A stretch of DNA of 64,000 nt, taken from NCBI RefSeq assembly GCF_002954405.1, contig NZ_MQWC01000004.1, forward strand, positions 1,200,301 to 1,264,300. Direction: 5' to 3'. The notes under the pieces are model-generated. The model had not been told where the DNA came from, searched no databases, and saw nothing but the letters and a program-made list of their open reading frames with translations. The stretch is from Salinibacter sp. 10B. Its GTDB lineage: Bacteria; Bacteroidota; Rhodothermia; Rhodothermales; Salinibacteraceae. Of this stretch, positions 44,133 through 52,311 are shown in pieces (the first letter of the stretch is position 1; every line of letters begins with the position of its first letter). The position numbers and the translations under genes were made by a program.

Positions 44133-44291
44133 TCAGGTCTCGCTGTACAGGTCGTCGACAAACGCCTTAAACCAAGGCGGACGCATCACAAGAACGTATG
44201 CCACTAGGAATGGCACGATGGGCACCATAAACAGCAGGAGATCGAGCGCAACGATTCCGAGCGCGAGCACCCAGATGGTTTGTTCTGACAT
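44133..44291 (-). CDS. Small membrane protein (52 aa), opposite strand
   Basis: A 52-residue frame reads MSEQTIWVLALGIVALDLLL and continues with MVPIVPFLVAYVLVM and the end FKAFVDDLYSET. It has one long or two closely spaced membrane helices with an acidic C-terminus. It converges with the 43872-44111 gene (21 bases between stops). It is too short for many gene finders, but the regular codon positions and amphipathic ends make it convincing. No Shine-Dalgarno sequence is seen. Function unknown. Confidence 0.55.
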   Translation of the reverse strand: MSEQTIWVLALGIVALDLLLFMVPIVPFLVAYVLVMRPPWFKAFVDDLYSET

Positions 44292-44516
44292 GGGAGGGAT
44301 TTCGCTAGTTTGATGTAGAAGCAGGTGCCGGTCTCCCCCGACTCTTCTGACTCCCTGAAGGCCCTGAAGGTCAACATTGCCACGTGCCCTCAGATGTCTC
44401 TATTGTAAAATCGCCCCTGCAGGATTCCGTTGGAACGGAAGAGGTGCCCCTTTCCACTTCAGACTGTCCACCGGCGCTCCCCGCCTTCCTGCAGTTTGAG
44501 GATTCCGTGAGACAAC

Positions 44517-44548
44517 TTGACACTTTCGGGTTCCTTCCTTCCTATAAA
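44517..44548 (+). promoter_or_regulatory. Promoter of the SAM-riboswitch transcript
   Basis: TTGACA (44517-44522) is a perfect -35 and TATAAA (44543-44548) a near-perfect -10; the spacing of 18-20 bases, depending on the register chosen, is a little long. The riboswitch P1 stem begins at 44553, so transcription would start at its base. Confidence 0.5.
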
Positions 44549-44552
44549 GGCG

Positions 44553-44696
44553 TCTCATCAAGAACGACCGAGGGAACAGGCCCGATGACGTCGTGGCAAC
44601 CGGGTTCGCCCCCGCACAAATGAAGGCGAGCCGTCTTGGTGCCAACTCCTGCTCCGACTCCTCAGTTCTGCTGTGGTTTTCGGAGAAAGATGAGAG
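44553..44696 (+). promoter_or_regulatory. SAM-I (S-box) riboswitch aptamer
   Basis: The hallmark pieces are in order: P1 TCTCATC (44553-44559) with GATGAGA (44689-44695); the start ATCAAGAA; GACCGAGGGA; GGCCCGATGA; GGCAACC; P3 arms GGTTCGCC and GGCGAGCC; the joining GGTGCCAACTCCTGC; and CGGAGAAAGATGAGAG. S-adenosylmethionine binding to this fold generally represses downstream methionine or cysteine genes. The element is followed by a candidate expression platform and the CGS-like gene. I rate the match very high. Confidence 0.92.
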
Positions 44697-44743
44697 GAAC
44701 GCGTCGCCCGCAGTCGTGCTGCGGTTCCGGGGCTATCCTCTGT

Positions 44744-44785
44744 CGTCTTGGTGAGACCGATTCCTCTTCTTCGCTCACCAAGACG
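44744..44785 (+). promoter_or_regulatory. Expression platform hairpin of the SAM riboswitch
   Basis: CGTCTTGGTGAG (44744-44755) pairs perfectly with CTCACCAAGACG (44774-44785), an 18-base loop, ending 11 bases before the ATG at 44797. CGTCTTGGTG also occurs inside the aptamer (44632-44641), so the 3' arm has two possible partners. No U-tract follows, which points to control of translation initiation rather than termination (inference). Confidence 0.6.
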
Positions 44786-44796
44786 CGGCTGCTTCC

Positions 44797-45996
44797 ATGG
44801 ACTTCGACCCGGAGACCACGCTGTCCCGTGCCGGCCAGACTCTCGATTCTGCCCCCCGCGGCGACGGTACGTCCAGCCATTCCCCCGCCTCTCACTCGAT
44901 TGAGCCGGCAGGACGAACGAACGGGACGTCTTCGCCCCGTCCTTCTTCGTCTCCCCGAACCACACTCGAACAGACGCTTGCCGATCTTGACGGCGGCGCA
45001 GGGGCTGTGGCCTGTTCAACTGGACGCTCGGCCATGGCGGCCATCACGCATCTCCTTGACGCGGATGCCCACCTTATCTGTGGGCGCGAGTGTTCTGCGG
45101 ATACAGCGCAGTTCTTTTCCCACCTCGACGAACGGGGCACGCTCTCGGTCTCCTACTGCGACCCGTCCAACCTTCAGGCGCTGACGACGGCCCTCCGCCC
45201 AACCACCGCGGCGCTCTGGGTGGAAACGCCGTCCGATCTGCATCTCCGCATTGCCGATCTGGACGCCCTCTCCGAGTTCGCCGACGCAAACGACCTGCTA
45301 CTCATCGTCGACAATACGGTACTGTCGCCGGTTGCGCAGCGTCCCCTCGATCTGGGCGCCGATCTCGTTGTCTACTCATCCATCCAGCGCCTGAACGGCC
45401 ACTCGGACGTGACGGGGGGCGCGGTCGTGGCCCAATCGACCGCACGGGCCGAAGCGCTTGATAGCATCGCAGACGCGTACGGACTCTACGCGTCTCCCGC
45501 CGACAGCAAACTCATCCTTCGCGGCACGAAGACCCTTTCCGTGCGCGTCCAGCAGCACGAAAAGAATGCCCGCTCGGTCGTCTACGAACTCGACGCGCAC
45601 CCGGCGGTGAACCGCGTCTTCTACCCCGGACTGCGCACCCATCCAGGCCACAAGGCCGCGCGCCGTCAGCAGGACGGCTACGGCAGCCTCGTCTCGATAG
45701 CGGTCGACGAAACCGTGAACATCAACGCACTTTTTCGGGCGTTTAATGTATTTTCGGTTGGGCAAGCGCGAGGCAGCGTGGAATCGACCATCGAGCATCC
45801 GGCGTCCATGAGTCGTGCCTCGAGTCCGCACGCGCCCCACGAAGGGGCTACCATTCCTCCAAATCTCGTCCGCCTCTCCGTCGGAATCGAGTCGACCGAC
45901 GATCTGCTCCACGATCTGGAGCAGGCCTTCGACACCGCACGCGCTCCTGAAACTGAACCGGCTCGCCCCCCGCAACCGGTACAGACAAGAACATGA
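44797..45996 (+). CDS. Cystathionine-gamma-synthase-like protein lacking the PLP lysine
   Basis: This 399-residue protein has the fold of Cys/Met-metabolism PLP enzymes: VDNTVLSPVAQRPLDLGADLVVYSS, NGHSDVTGG, and LRGTKTLSVRVQQHEKNA. In active enzymes Lys occupies the STTKYxNGHSD motif. Here the matching sequence is SSIQRLNGHSD, with Gln197 (CAG, 45385-45387) in its place. The phosphate-binding YSR is also lost (SPR near residues 46-48), and the usual N-terminal PPI(Y/F) region is replaced by a Ser/Pro-rich leader. It is controlled by a SAM-I riboswitch. It may be a regulatory pseudoenzyme, or may use another residue. Frame and codon use are regular, so it is not an obvious pseudogene. Confidence 0.8.
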   Translation: MDFDPETTLSRAGQTLDSAPRGDGTSSHSPASHSIEPAGRTNGTSSPRPSSSPRTTLEQTLADLDGGAGAVACSTGRSAMAAITHLLDADAHLICGRECSADTAQFFSHLDERGTLSVSYCDPSNLQALTTALRPTTAALWVETPSDLHLRIADLDALSEFADANDLLLIVDNTVLSPVAQRPLDLGADLVVYSSIQRLNGHSDVTGGAVVAQSTARAEALDSIADAYGLYASPADSKLILRGTKTLSVRVQQHEKNARSVVYELDAHPAVNRVFYPGLRTHPGHKAARRQQDGYGSLVSIAVDETVNINALFRAFNVFSVGQARGSVESTIEHPASMSRASSPHAPHEGATIPPNLVRLSVGIESTDDLLHDLEQAFDTARAPETEPARPPQPVQTRT

Positions 45997-46026
45997 GGTC
46001 GCCGGGCGGATCGAACGATCATTCGG

Positions 46027-46275
46027 CTACTCTTCTCTCCGCTCACCCTTCGTATTCACGGCCGTTCGATCAATTGGGCCTCGGACATATTGCCAAAACA
46101 CGCGGAGGGCCCACGTGAGTCCCATCATCAGGCTCAGGATCGCTCCGAACGGGGAGAGGCCAATGAAATCGAACCCTGCATCCGCTGAATGCAGAAGACA
46201 TCTGGCCCGGATGTAGGCCTTGTTGCTAAAATCCACATCCAGAAGACAAAAACTCGAGGGGCGGTTTCCGTCCAC
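46027..46275 (-). CDS. Possible small membrane protein
   Basis: The C-terminal part reads as a plausible membrane protein: FDFIGLSPFGAILSLMMGLT followed by WALRVFWQYVRGP and a Lys/Arg/Glu tail. The N-terminal part from the first ATG (46275) looks non-coding, so the true start may be internal, for example at the ATG pair near MMGLTWAL. It lies between the CGS-like gene and uvrB. Only the helix and strand placement support it. Confidence 0.3.
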   Translation of the reverse strand: MDGNRPSSFCLLDVDFSNKAYIRARCLLHSADAGFDFIGLSPFGAILSLMMGLTWALRVFWQYVRGPIDRTAVNTKGERREE

Positions 46276-46299
46276 CTCCTACTGACGATCCTTGAGTCC

Positions 46300-48405
46300 C
46301 TACCCATCGTCCTCCAGTTGCTCCTCCAATTCCTCGATGCTGTCCCGCAACTCAGCGGCACGCTCGAATTCCAGATTCTCGGCCGCCTCTTCCATTTCTT
46401 CCTCCATCTGATCGATGAGGTCCCGCTTCTGGTCGTCGCTCAGGTACTCAACCACCGGATCGGCCACCTCGGATGAGAGTTGATCCGGACTGCCATAGTG
46501 GTGCCGTTCGCTACTTCCCTCCCCGTCGGATTTCTCGTCGGCAATGGCCGTCCCCATCTTGATCTCGTCGGGCGACTTCGTAATCGGCTCAGGCGTCACG
46601 TCATGTTTCTCGTTATACTCGAGCTGACGCTCCCGTCGGCGCTCCGTCTCGGCCATCATTTTCTCCATCGCCTCTGTAATTTCGTCGGCGTAGAGGATGA
46701 CCGTGCCATTCACGTTGCGGGCCGCGCGCCCGGCCGTCTGGATGAGCGAGGTTTCCGAGCGCAGAAAGCCTCGCTGGTCGGCGTCGAGAATGGCGACGAG
46801 CGACACCTCGGGGAGATCCAGCCCCTCGCGCAGCAGGTTGACCCCCACCAGTACATCGTACTCGCCCAGTCGTAGACCGCGGATGATGTCCACCCGTTCC
46901 AACGCGTCGATGTCGGAGTGCATCCAGCGCACATCCACGCCGTAGCTGTCGAGATAGTCGGCCAAATCCTCCGTCATCCGCTTCGTGAGCGTCGTCACGA
47001 GCACCCGTTCCCCCTTCTCGGCCCGTTTGCGGATCTCTTCCATCAGGTCGTCCACCTGATTGCCCGTGGGACGCACGTCGATCTCCGGATCGGGAATGCC
47101 CGTGGGCCGCACTACCTGCTCCACGAACACCCCTCCGCTCTGCTCCAGCTCGTAGTCAGCGGGGGTGGCACTCATGAAAATGGTCTGCGGGGTCAGCTCC
47201 TCGAATTCCTCGAACGTGAGTGGGCGGTTGTCGAGGGCCGACGGGAGGCGAAAGCCGTGCTCCACCAACTTCAGCTTGCGCTGCCGGTCGCCGTTGTACA
47301 TGGCGCGCACCTGTGGGACGGTAACGTGACTCTCATCGACCACCAGCAGAAAATCATCGGGGAAATAGTCGAGCAAACAATACGGGCGCTCGCCCGGCTC
47401 TCGTCCCGTAAGGTGGCGACTGTAGTTTTCGATGCCGGAGCAATAGCCCACTTCCTGCATCATTTCGAGGTCGAACATGGTGCGCTGCTCCAGGCGCTGG
47501 GCCTCCACCATCTTGCCCTCCTCGCGCAATACCGCCAGCCGCCAGCGCAACTCTTCCTTGATGTCATCGATGGCCGTCTTGAGCCGGTCTTCGGGCGTTA
47601 CAAAGATCTGCGCCGGATACAACGTAAAGGTGTCGAGCTCCTCCAATTCCCGCCCGCTCTCCGGATCGATCAGGGCAAGACGGTCGATCTCATCCCCCCA
47701 GAACTCGATACGCAGGGCCTGTTCTTCACGATAGGCCGGAAAGATATCAACCACATCCCCACGCACACGGAAGACCCCGGGCTCGAATTCAATGTCGTTG
47801 CGCTCATAGAAGAGGTCAATGAAGCGGCGAAGCAGATCGTTACGCTCCACCTCCTGTCCCCGCTCAATGGGCACGATCTCTTTCCGAAACTCTGCCGGTG
47901 AGCCAAGGCCGTAGATGCAGGAGACGCTGGCCACCACGATCACGTCGTCACGTCCGCTCACAAGTTCGGAGGTCGCCCGCAGCCGAAGGCGCTCAATGCG
48001 GTCATTGATCGCCACGTCCTTCTCGATGTAGGTGTCGCTGGGGACGATATACGACTCCGGCTGGTAATAGTCGTAGTACGAGATGAAGTACTCGACGGCA
48101 TTATGGGGAAAGAACTGCTTGAGCTCGCCGTAGAGCTGCGCCGCCAGCGTCTTGTTATGACTCATCACGAGGGTGGGCTTGTTCACCTCCTCGATGACGT
48201 TTGCCACCGTGAAGGTCTTGCCCGTCCCCGTCGCCCCCAGTAGCGTCTGATACTCGTCCCCTCGCTCGATGCCGTCGACAAGCTCGCCGATGGCACCCGG
48301 CTGGTCGCCCATCGGCTCGAAGTCAGAGATCAGGTCGAATTGCCCCCCGGTCTCGGACGGTCGGGGGGCGTCTTCGGGAACGTCCGGGACTTCGCTCAAC
48401 TCCAT
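46300..48405 (-). CDS. uvrB: Excinuclease ABC subunit B
   Basis: This is the damage-verification helicase-like subunit of nucleotide excision repair. Motifs are [10 protein letters not shown] (Walker A), the beta-hairpin [12 protein letters not shown], the DESH box, the helicase motif QTAGRAARN, and the C-terminal UVR domain ([26 protein letters not shown]) that contacts UvrC. An N-terminal extension of about 25 acidic residues precedes the usual start of homology ([14 protein letters not shown]). At 701 residues it is slightly long for this reason. Confidence 0.97.
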   Translation of the reverse strand: MELSEVPDVPEDAPRPSETGGQFDLISDFEPMGDQPGAIGELVDGIERGDEYQTLLGATGTGKTFTVANVIEEVNKPTLVMSHNKTLAAQLYGELKQFFPHNAVEYFISYYDYYQPESYIVPSDTYIEKDVAINDRIERLRLRATSELVSGRDDVIVVASVSCIYGLGSPAEFRKEIVPIERGQEVERNDLLRRFIDLFYERNDIEFEPGVFRVRGDVVDIFPAYREEQALRIEFWGDEIDRLALIDPESGRELEELDTFTLYPAQIFVTPEDRLKTAIDDIKEELRWRLAVLREEGKMVEAQRLEQRTMFDLEMMQEVGYCSGIENYSRHLTGREPGERPYCLLDYFPDDFLLVVDESHVTVPQVRAMYNGDRQRKLKLVEHGFRLPSALDNRPLTFEEFEELTPQTIFMSATPADYELEQSGGVFVEQVVRPTGIPDPEIDVRPTGNQVDDLMEEIRKRAEKGERVLVTTLTKRMTEDLADYLDSYGVDVRWMHSDIDALERVDIIRGLRLGEYDVLVGVNLLREGLDLPEVSLVAILDADQRGFLRSETSLIQTAGRAARNVNGTVILYADEITEAMEKMMAETERRRERQLEYNEKHDVTPEPITKSPDEIKMGTAIADEKSDGEGSSERHHYGSPDQLSSEVADPVVEYLSDDQKRDLIDQMEEEMEEAAENLEFERAAELRDSIEELEEQLEDDG

Positions 48406-48676
48406 GAAGGGACGGGAGACTTGATGCTGTGGAAATTATGTGTGCCCGAGAATCGTAAAACCGATGCGAGATTGGCAGGTTGCGCATTCGCACGGCCCAA
48501 CGGGAGGACGACACTCGAGATTTACAGGGATCCATTATTTGCTCTCGTCCCGCCCTCGCGAAGAGGTGCGTACAAGAGTCGCCCCAGACCTCATTCGGCA
48601 AAAGAGCAGCGCCTTGTCGGCGAGCGCGAATGCGTCCCACCGGCTTAACAGAACCAAACGGACGCAGGCGGAGGAC

Positions 48677-49294
48677 TCAGGTAAAGTAGAATTCCCAATC
48701 GATCCGGACAATCCGTCCATTCCGAAACTGCACCACCATGGATGTGGGCGTGGGTTCCGTTTCCTGATAGATCAGCTCGCCTTTTGACGGATTACGGCGG
48801 GTTGGGGGGCCGAGCTCATCAAGCACGTGCTGCTTGCTCAGTCCCACTCGCAACCCTTCCGGCGTGGCGTACTGCGTGCTCGACAAGGAGAGACGGACGA
48901 GAAACGTCTTCGCCTCATTGGTGACGTCGTATACCAAGGCTTCGATACCCGGGTACACGAGAGTGCGAAGGGTATCGACCTTCCCCCGCACATACTGATT
49001 GCGCACCGGCTCGATCTCGATAGTCTGCGGCGTCCCCAGACGTCTGACAAGGGTCTTGTACGATACGCTCCCATCGGACTGCAGGGCCTTCTGAATGAGA
49101 CGGGCAACCACATCCGAGGGAGGGCCGGTTTCTGCTCTCGGCTCGGACCGCTCTACCACCGTAGCCCCACCTGGAGGCACCGCTCCATCATCGCCCTCCG
49201 ACCTGGACCGGGTCGACTCTGCGCTCGAGCAAGCACTGAGTCCCAGGCTCACCCCCAGAAGTCCGATTAGTACGTACACAAGCTTTCGCAACAT
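48677..49294 (-). CDS. Hypothetical lipoprotein
   Basis: The start at 49294 gives MLRKLVYVLIGLLGVSLGLS followed by the lipobox LSAC. After a Ser/Glu/Arg-rich linker the mature domain (about residues 60-205) contains two similar stretches, VRRLGTPQTIEIEPVRNQYV and LDELGPPTRRNPSKGELIYQ, as in SmpA/OmlA-like folds. An ATG at 49318 is possible. I recognise no catalytic residues, so the role is unknown; outer-membrane assembly factors share this shape. Confidence 0.6.
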   Translation of the reverse strand: MLRKLVYVLIGLLGVSLGLSACSSAESTRSRSEGDDGAVPPGGATVVERSEPRAETGPPSDVVARLIQKALQSDGSVSYKTLVRRLGTPQTIEIEPVRNQYVRGKVDTLRTLVYPGIEALVYDVTNEAKTFLVRLSLSSTQYATPEGLRVGLSKQHVLDELGPPTRRNPSKGELIYQETEPTPTSMVVQFRNGRIVRIDWEFYFT

Positions 49295-49706
49295 GACGTC
49301 ACCACTCATGGGACGCAAAGACTCTGTAAAGTATACCTCAAACGGAAAAGCGTGATTCGCGAATATGTCCCTGGTTCACGAAACCAACGAACGATCTACG
49401 CTCCTCGGCCTCTTGCTCTTCGCCCCTGGTCGTCCCCTTTGGCGACGGGTCCCACTTCCGCTCGTACCGCAAAATACGGGTCTCACGTTACACTGTCACA
49501 CTCGTTTCCTCCGACTACCTTACCGAGCAGCCCCTCCGACTCAGAACGCAACGTGTTTTCCAAAACGTTCTTCCGACGTTTGTCGCAGAGAATTAACTGA
49601 CTCCTGAAAAATTTGAGGGCCTCCGTGCGTTTATGGAACCGGTCCCAAATTCTGGTGCTCCTCCGTGACTGCTCGGCGAACCTCGTCCTAAACATTCTCT
49701 TCAGCC
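49295..49706. other. Divergent intergenic region, no gene seen
   Basis: The 412 bases separating the lipoprotein gene (minus) and the small hypothetical gene (plus) contain no frame I can support. No convincing promoter or stable hairpin was found by eye. Confidence 0.3.
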
Positions 49707-50126
49707 ATGACCGCTTCTGATACGTCCGCCTCATCTATGACCTCTTCCCGCAGCGGCTCGAAGCACTTCTCGGCAGTCCGCATGCCCATCGAAGAGCCGA
49801 TTGGGGACCTGGATGATGCCGTCCAAAAACTAAAGCAATGCTCCTCCACGGAGCTTCACCGTGCCCGGCAGCATCATCGGCGCGCCCTCGAATCCCTTGA
49901 AAACGGAGGGTATACTGCCCTTTCCGACTCAACGCGCGCCCACCTGATCGACCATCTCCGCGACAATCTGGAAGCCCTGAATTTGGCGCTGGAGCCCGAT
50001 GACGCTCCTTCTTCTAGCGCCCCCTCGGGAACTGAAGAGGCCACGCCGTCCACCGATGCGGACGCGTCTTTTGCCACCCGGGTCAAGCGATTCGTTCAAC
50101 GTCTCTGGTCTTCCGAACAATCGTAA
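49707..50126 (+). CDS. Hypothetical protein
   Basis: This 139-residue soluble protein opens with a Ser/Thr-rich, probably disordered, leader. Its central helical stretch has charge alternation (DLDDAVQKLKQCSSTELHRA, then LHRARQHHRRALESLE), and a second helix follows (TRAHLIDHLRDNLEALN). An acidic linker leads to a short basic C-terminus (FATRVKRFVQRLW). I do not recognise a family. It converges with the DR2241-like gene four bases away. Confidence 0.55.
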   Translation: MTASDTSASSMTSSRSGSKHFSAVRMPIEEPIGDLDDAVQKLKQCSSTELHRARQHHRRALESLENGGYTALSDSTRAHLIDHLRDNLEALNLALEPDDAPSSSAPSGTEEATPSTDADASFATRVKRFVQRLWSSEQS

Positions 50127-50130
50127 CGAC

Positions 50131-51294
50131 TCATTCCTGATCTTCCGGGGTCTTGAGGAATTCCTTCTTGGCGCGTTTGGCTCGTAGGTAACGGGCCCGA
50201 TAGCGGTTGGCCCCGGTTCGTACGTCGGCCTCCCGAACGTCCCCCGCCGTTCCGTCCGCCACCGCGTCAAGCAGTGTCTCCAGTTGCTCTTTTTCAGACG
50301 GGGTGAGCTGTACGGTGTAGGTCTGCTCCTCTTCGCGCTCCAGCTTCGCCCACGTGCGGGCCGCCGCAATGACCAACGAACATGGTTCTCGACATGGGAA
50401 TGCCCCTTGGCCCCGGGGAACGGAAAGCTCCCGACTGGGGGTTTCGTCCCATTCCCGTCGCTTCAAACATTGCGAATCGACACAACACGCCTCCGCTACC
50501 CAGTCGACGGCCGCCCCTTCCAGTTCTTCGGTAATGGCGTAAATCCCGGTCTGGCGTCTGGTGGCCTCGGCCCAGTGCGTAACGTCTAGCTCTCCCACGC
50601 GCTCGCGGTACCAGTTCGCAATCGAGGCCGGATAAATAAAATCGACGGTGCGAACAGCTGCCGCGGCGTCAAGCTCTGGAAAGATCCACCCGGACTGCAG
50701 CGTGGGCGCCGTGGAAAGCGGCCGATAATCTCCGTCTTCGTCGTATTTTGCAAGAAAACGAGCCTCCCGCGGGCGGTTCTGCACATCGAGTCGGTCGATC
50801 GTACAGTCCGCGTCCTCCACGTGCCGAATCTCGTAGGCCCGCCGTCCCTCATCGTTTAGTTGAACAGTTAGTAGCAATTGGCCCCATTGCTGCTGGACGC
50901 CCTCGGCAAGCACCGCCCGTCGATCAGAGGGTGAGACGTCTGCATTCAGGTCTTCAAGCCTCCGGAGAAAGGCCCGTCGCGCCGAATGCTGCGGGGCCCG
51001 CCGGTGCCAGAACGCCCATTCTCGAACAGCCGCCGGATGCTCTGCAAGTCTCCCGCGAAGCTCTGCCTCTGACAACTTGGTATAGATCTCCTCCTCTACG
51101 GCAAGGTGGTATTGACCGTTCGCGTGCGTAAGGGTGAGCACCTCTGTGTTGATGCCGTGCTCTGCAGCATGGGCACGCAGGCGATCGAGGGTTGGAAAGC
51201 ACATAGGAGCCGTCACCGTATGTCGAACGTGTTCCGAGTCGTGCCCTCCTGTGCCCATTCTCACCAGGAATGCGTCTGCGATCGTCCCGTGCAA
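50131..51294 (-). CDS. DR2241-like 4Fe-4S protein, partner of CbiX
   Basis: This fits the C-terminal domains that in Deinococcus DR2241 are fused to a sirohydrochlorin chelatase: a stabilising domain followed by an iron-sulfur domain. Here it is a separate gene. Cys270, 271, 276, 301 and 305 in EACCVDSQC and FPCREPCSL are the candidate cluster ligands. ATGs at 51294 and 51204 are both possible; the longer form is given because it lies just 18 bases after cbiX. The cluster may support redox or ring modification in siroheme or corrin synthesis, but the reaction is unknown. Confidence 0.75.
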   Translation of the reverse strand: MHGTIADAFLVRMGTGGHDSEHVRHTVTAPMCFPTLDRLRAHAAEHGINTEVLTLTHANGQYHLAVEEEIYTKLSEAELRGRLAEHPAAVREWAFWHRRAPQHSARRAFLRRLEDLNADVSPSDRRAVLAEGVQQQWGQLLLTVQLNDEGRRAYEIRHVEDADCTIDRLDVQNRPREARFLAKYDEDGDYRPLSTAPTLQSGWIFPELDAAAAVRTVDFIYPASIANWYRERVGELDVTHWAEATRRQTGIYAITEELEGAAVDWVAEACCVDSQCLKRREWDETPSRELSVPRGQGAFPCREPCSLVIAAARTWAKLEREEEQTYTVQLTPSEKEQLETLLDAVADGTAGDVREADVRTGANRYRARYLRAKRAKKEFLKTPEDQE

Positions 51295-51312
51295 ACAGCA
51301 AACAGGCCCCAG

Positions 51313-52167
51313 TTACGACGCCGCCCTCGCATCAGCAAAATGGGACGTTGGGACCGACGCCCCGGCATCTCGGGCCCGTTCAAGAATTACGTCGGCCACG
51401 AGCGGATCCGTTCCCACAGCGCCCGTATACCAGACCCGGTGTCCGTCAACCACAGTAGGCACATCATACCCGTCCCGATAGTCGGCAGTCAGCCCGATGT
51501 CTTCCGGAATGTCTTCCTGCGTGTGGTAGCCGTCGGCAACGAACAGCGGCACCACTGCAATGTCCTCACAATCGAAATGGGCCGTGAGCTCCGACACCTT
51601 CGGCGTCTCGTCCATGAAAAGCGCCTGCACCTCCTCAAAACGGCCGTAAGCACGGAGACGCTCGGCATGGTACCGGATTGCCTTCGCCGAGTTCTCGTTG
51701 CGTTCGGTGCCGTGCCCCACCACAGCCAGGCCGACGCGGGCGCCGGCACGCTCGTCCAGCACCGTATCCGCACGATGAGCAAGAACAGCACTCATGGCGT
51801 CGTGTGTGCCCACCGGACCACAGTAGTGCACCTGCAGCTCCACGTCGCGGGGCCGAAAGGAGACCGCGGTGTCACTCTCCCCGTCGGACGCCCAGGCCTC
51901 GGGGGTCCATCCATCGAGACGCAGTTCACGGGGGAGAACCTGCTCGGTAAAGTAGCCCTCGCTGATGAACAGTGGCACGACGTACGCCTCGTCGCCATCG
52001 AGGGTGCGCAACACCTCCCGAAACGACGGCTCTTCTTTCCAGAAAGCCTCCCGAACCTCTGAGAATGCACCGGTCTCCCGAACCCGATCAGCGTGGTTGA
52101 AGGCGGGCGTGCTGGAATCCGGATTGAGGTGCGAGCCGTGTGCGGCGATCACGAGCGTCTGAGCCAT
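51313..52167 (-). CDS. cbiX: CbiX-family sirohydrochlorin chelatase
   Basis: This inserts a metal (iron or cobalt) into sirohydrochlorin. Two tandem CbiX-like halves of about 140 residues are visible: the first has VIAAHGSHLNP with the metal-site His10, the second VVGHGTERNE; each ends with VPLFxxxGY (VPLFISEGYFTEQVLP and VPLFVADGYHTQEDIP). No His-rich tail is present. It is the first gene of a two-gene unit with the DR2241-like gene. Whether siroheme or cobalamin is the product cannot be decided here. Confidence 0.88.
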   Translation of the reverse strand: MAQTLVIAAHGSHLNPDSSTPAFNHADRVRETGAFSEVREAFWKEEPSFREVLRTLDGDEAYVVPLFISEGYFTEQVLPRELRLDGWTPEAWASDGESDTAVSFRPRDVELQVHYCGPVGTHDAMSAVLAHRADTVLDERAGARVGLAVVGHGTERNENSAKAIRYHAERLRAYGRFEEVQALFMDETPKVSELTAHFDCEDIAVVPLFVADGYHTQEDIPEDIGLTADYRDGYDVPTVVDGHRVWYTGAVGTDPLVADVILERARDAGASVPTSHFADARAAS

Positions 52168-52311
52168 GGGGCGAAGCCAGCGTGCGTGTCTAAAAACGAC
52201 GTAACGGCCCTCGTCTTCAGTGTTACTTTACTCCCGCTCCTCTCTGGCGGTCCCCTCCACGATGAAATCGACCGCCCAAAAACGACTGCCCCCGATCATA
52301 TGCGTCCGCTG

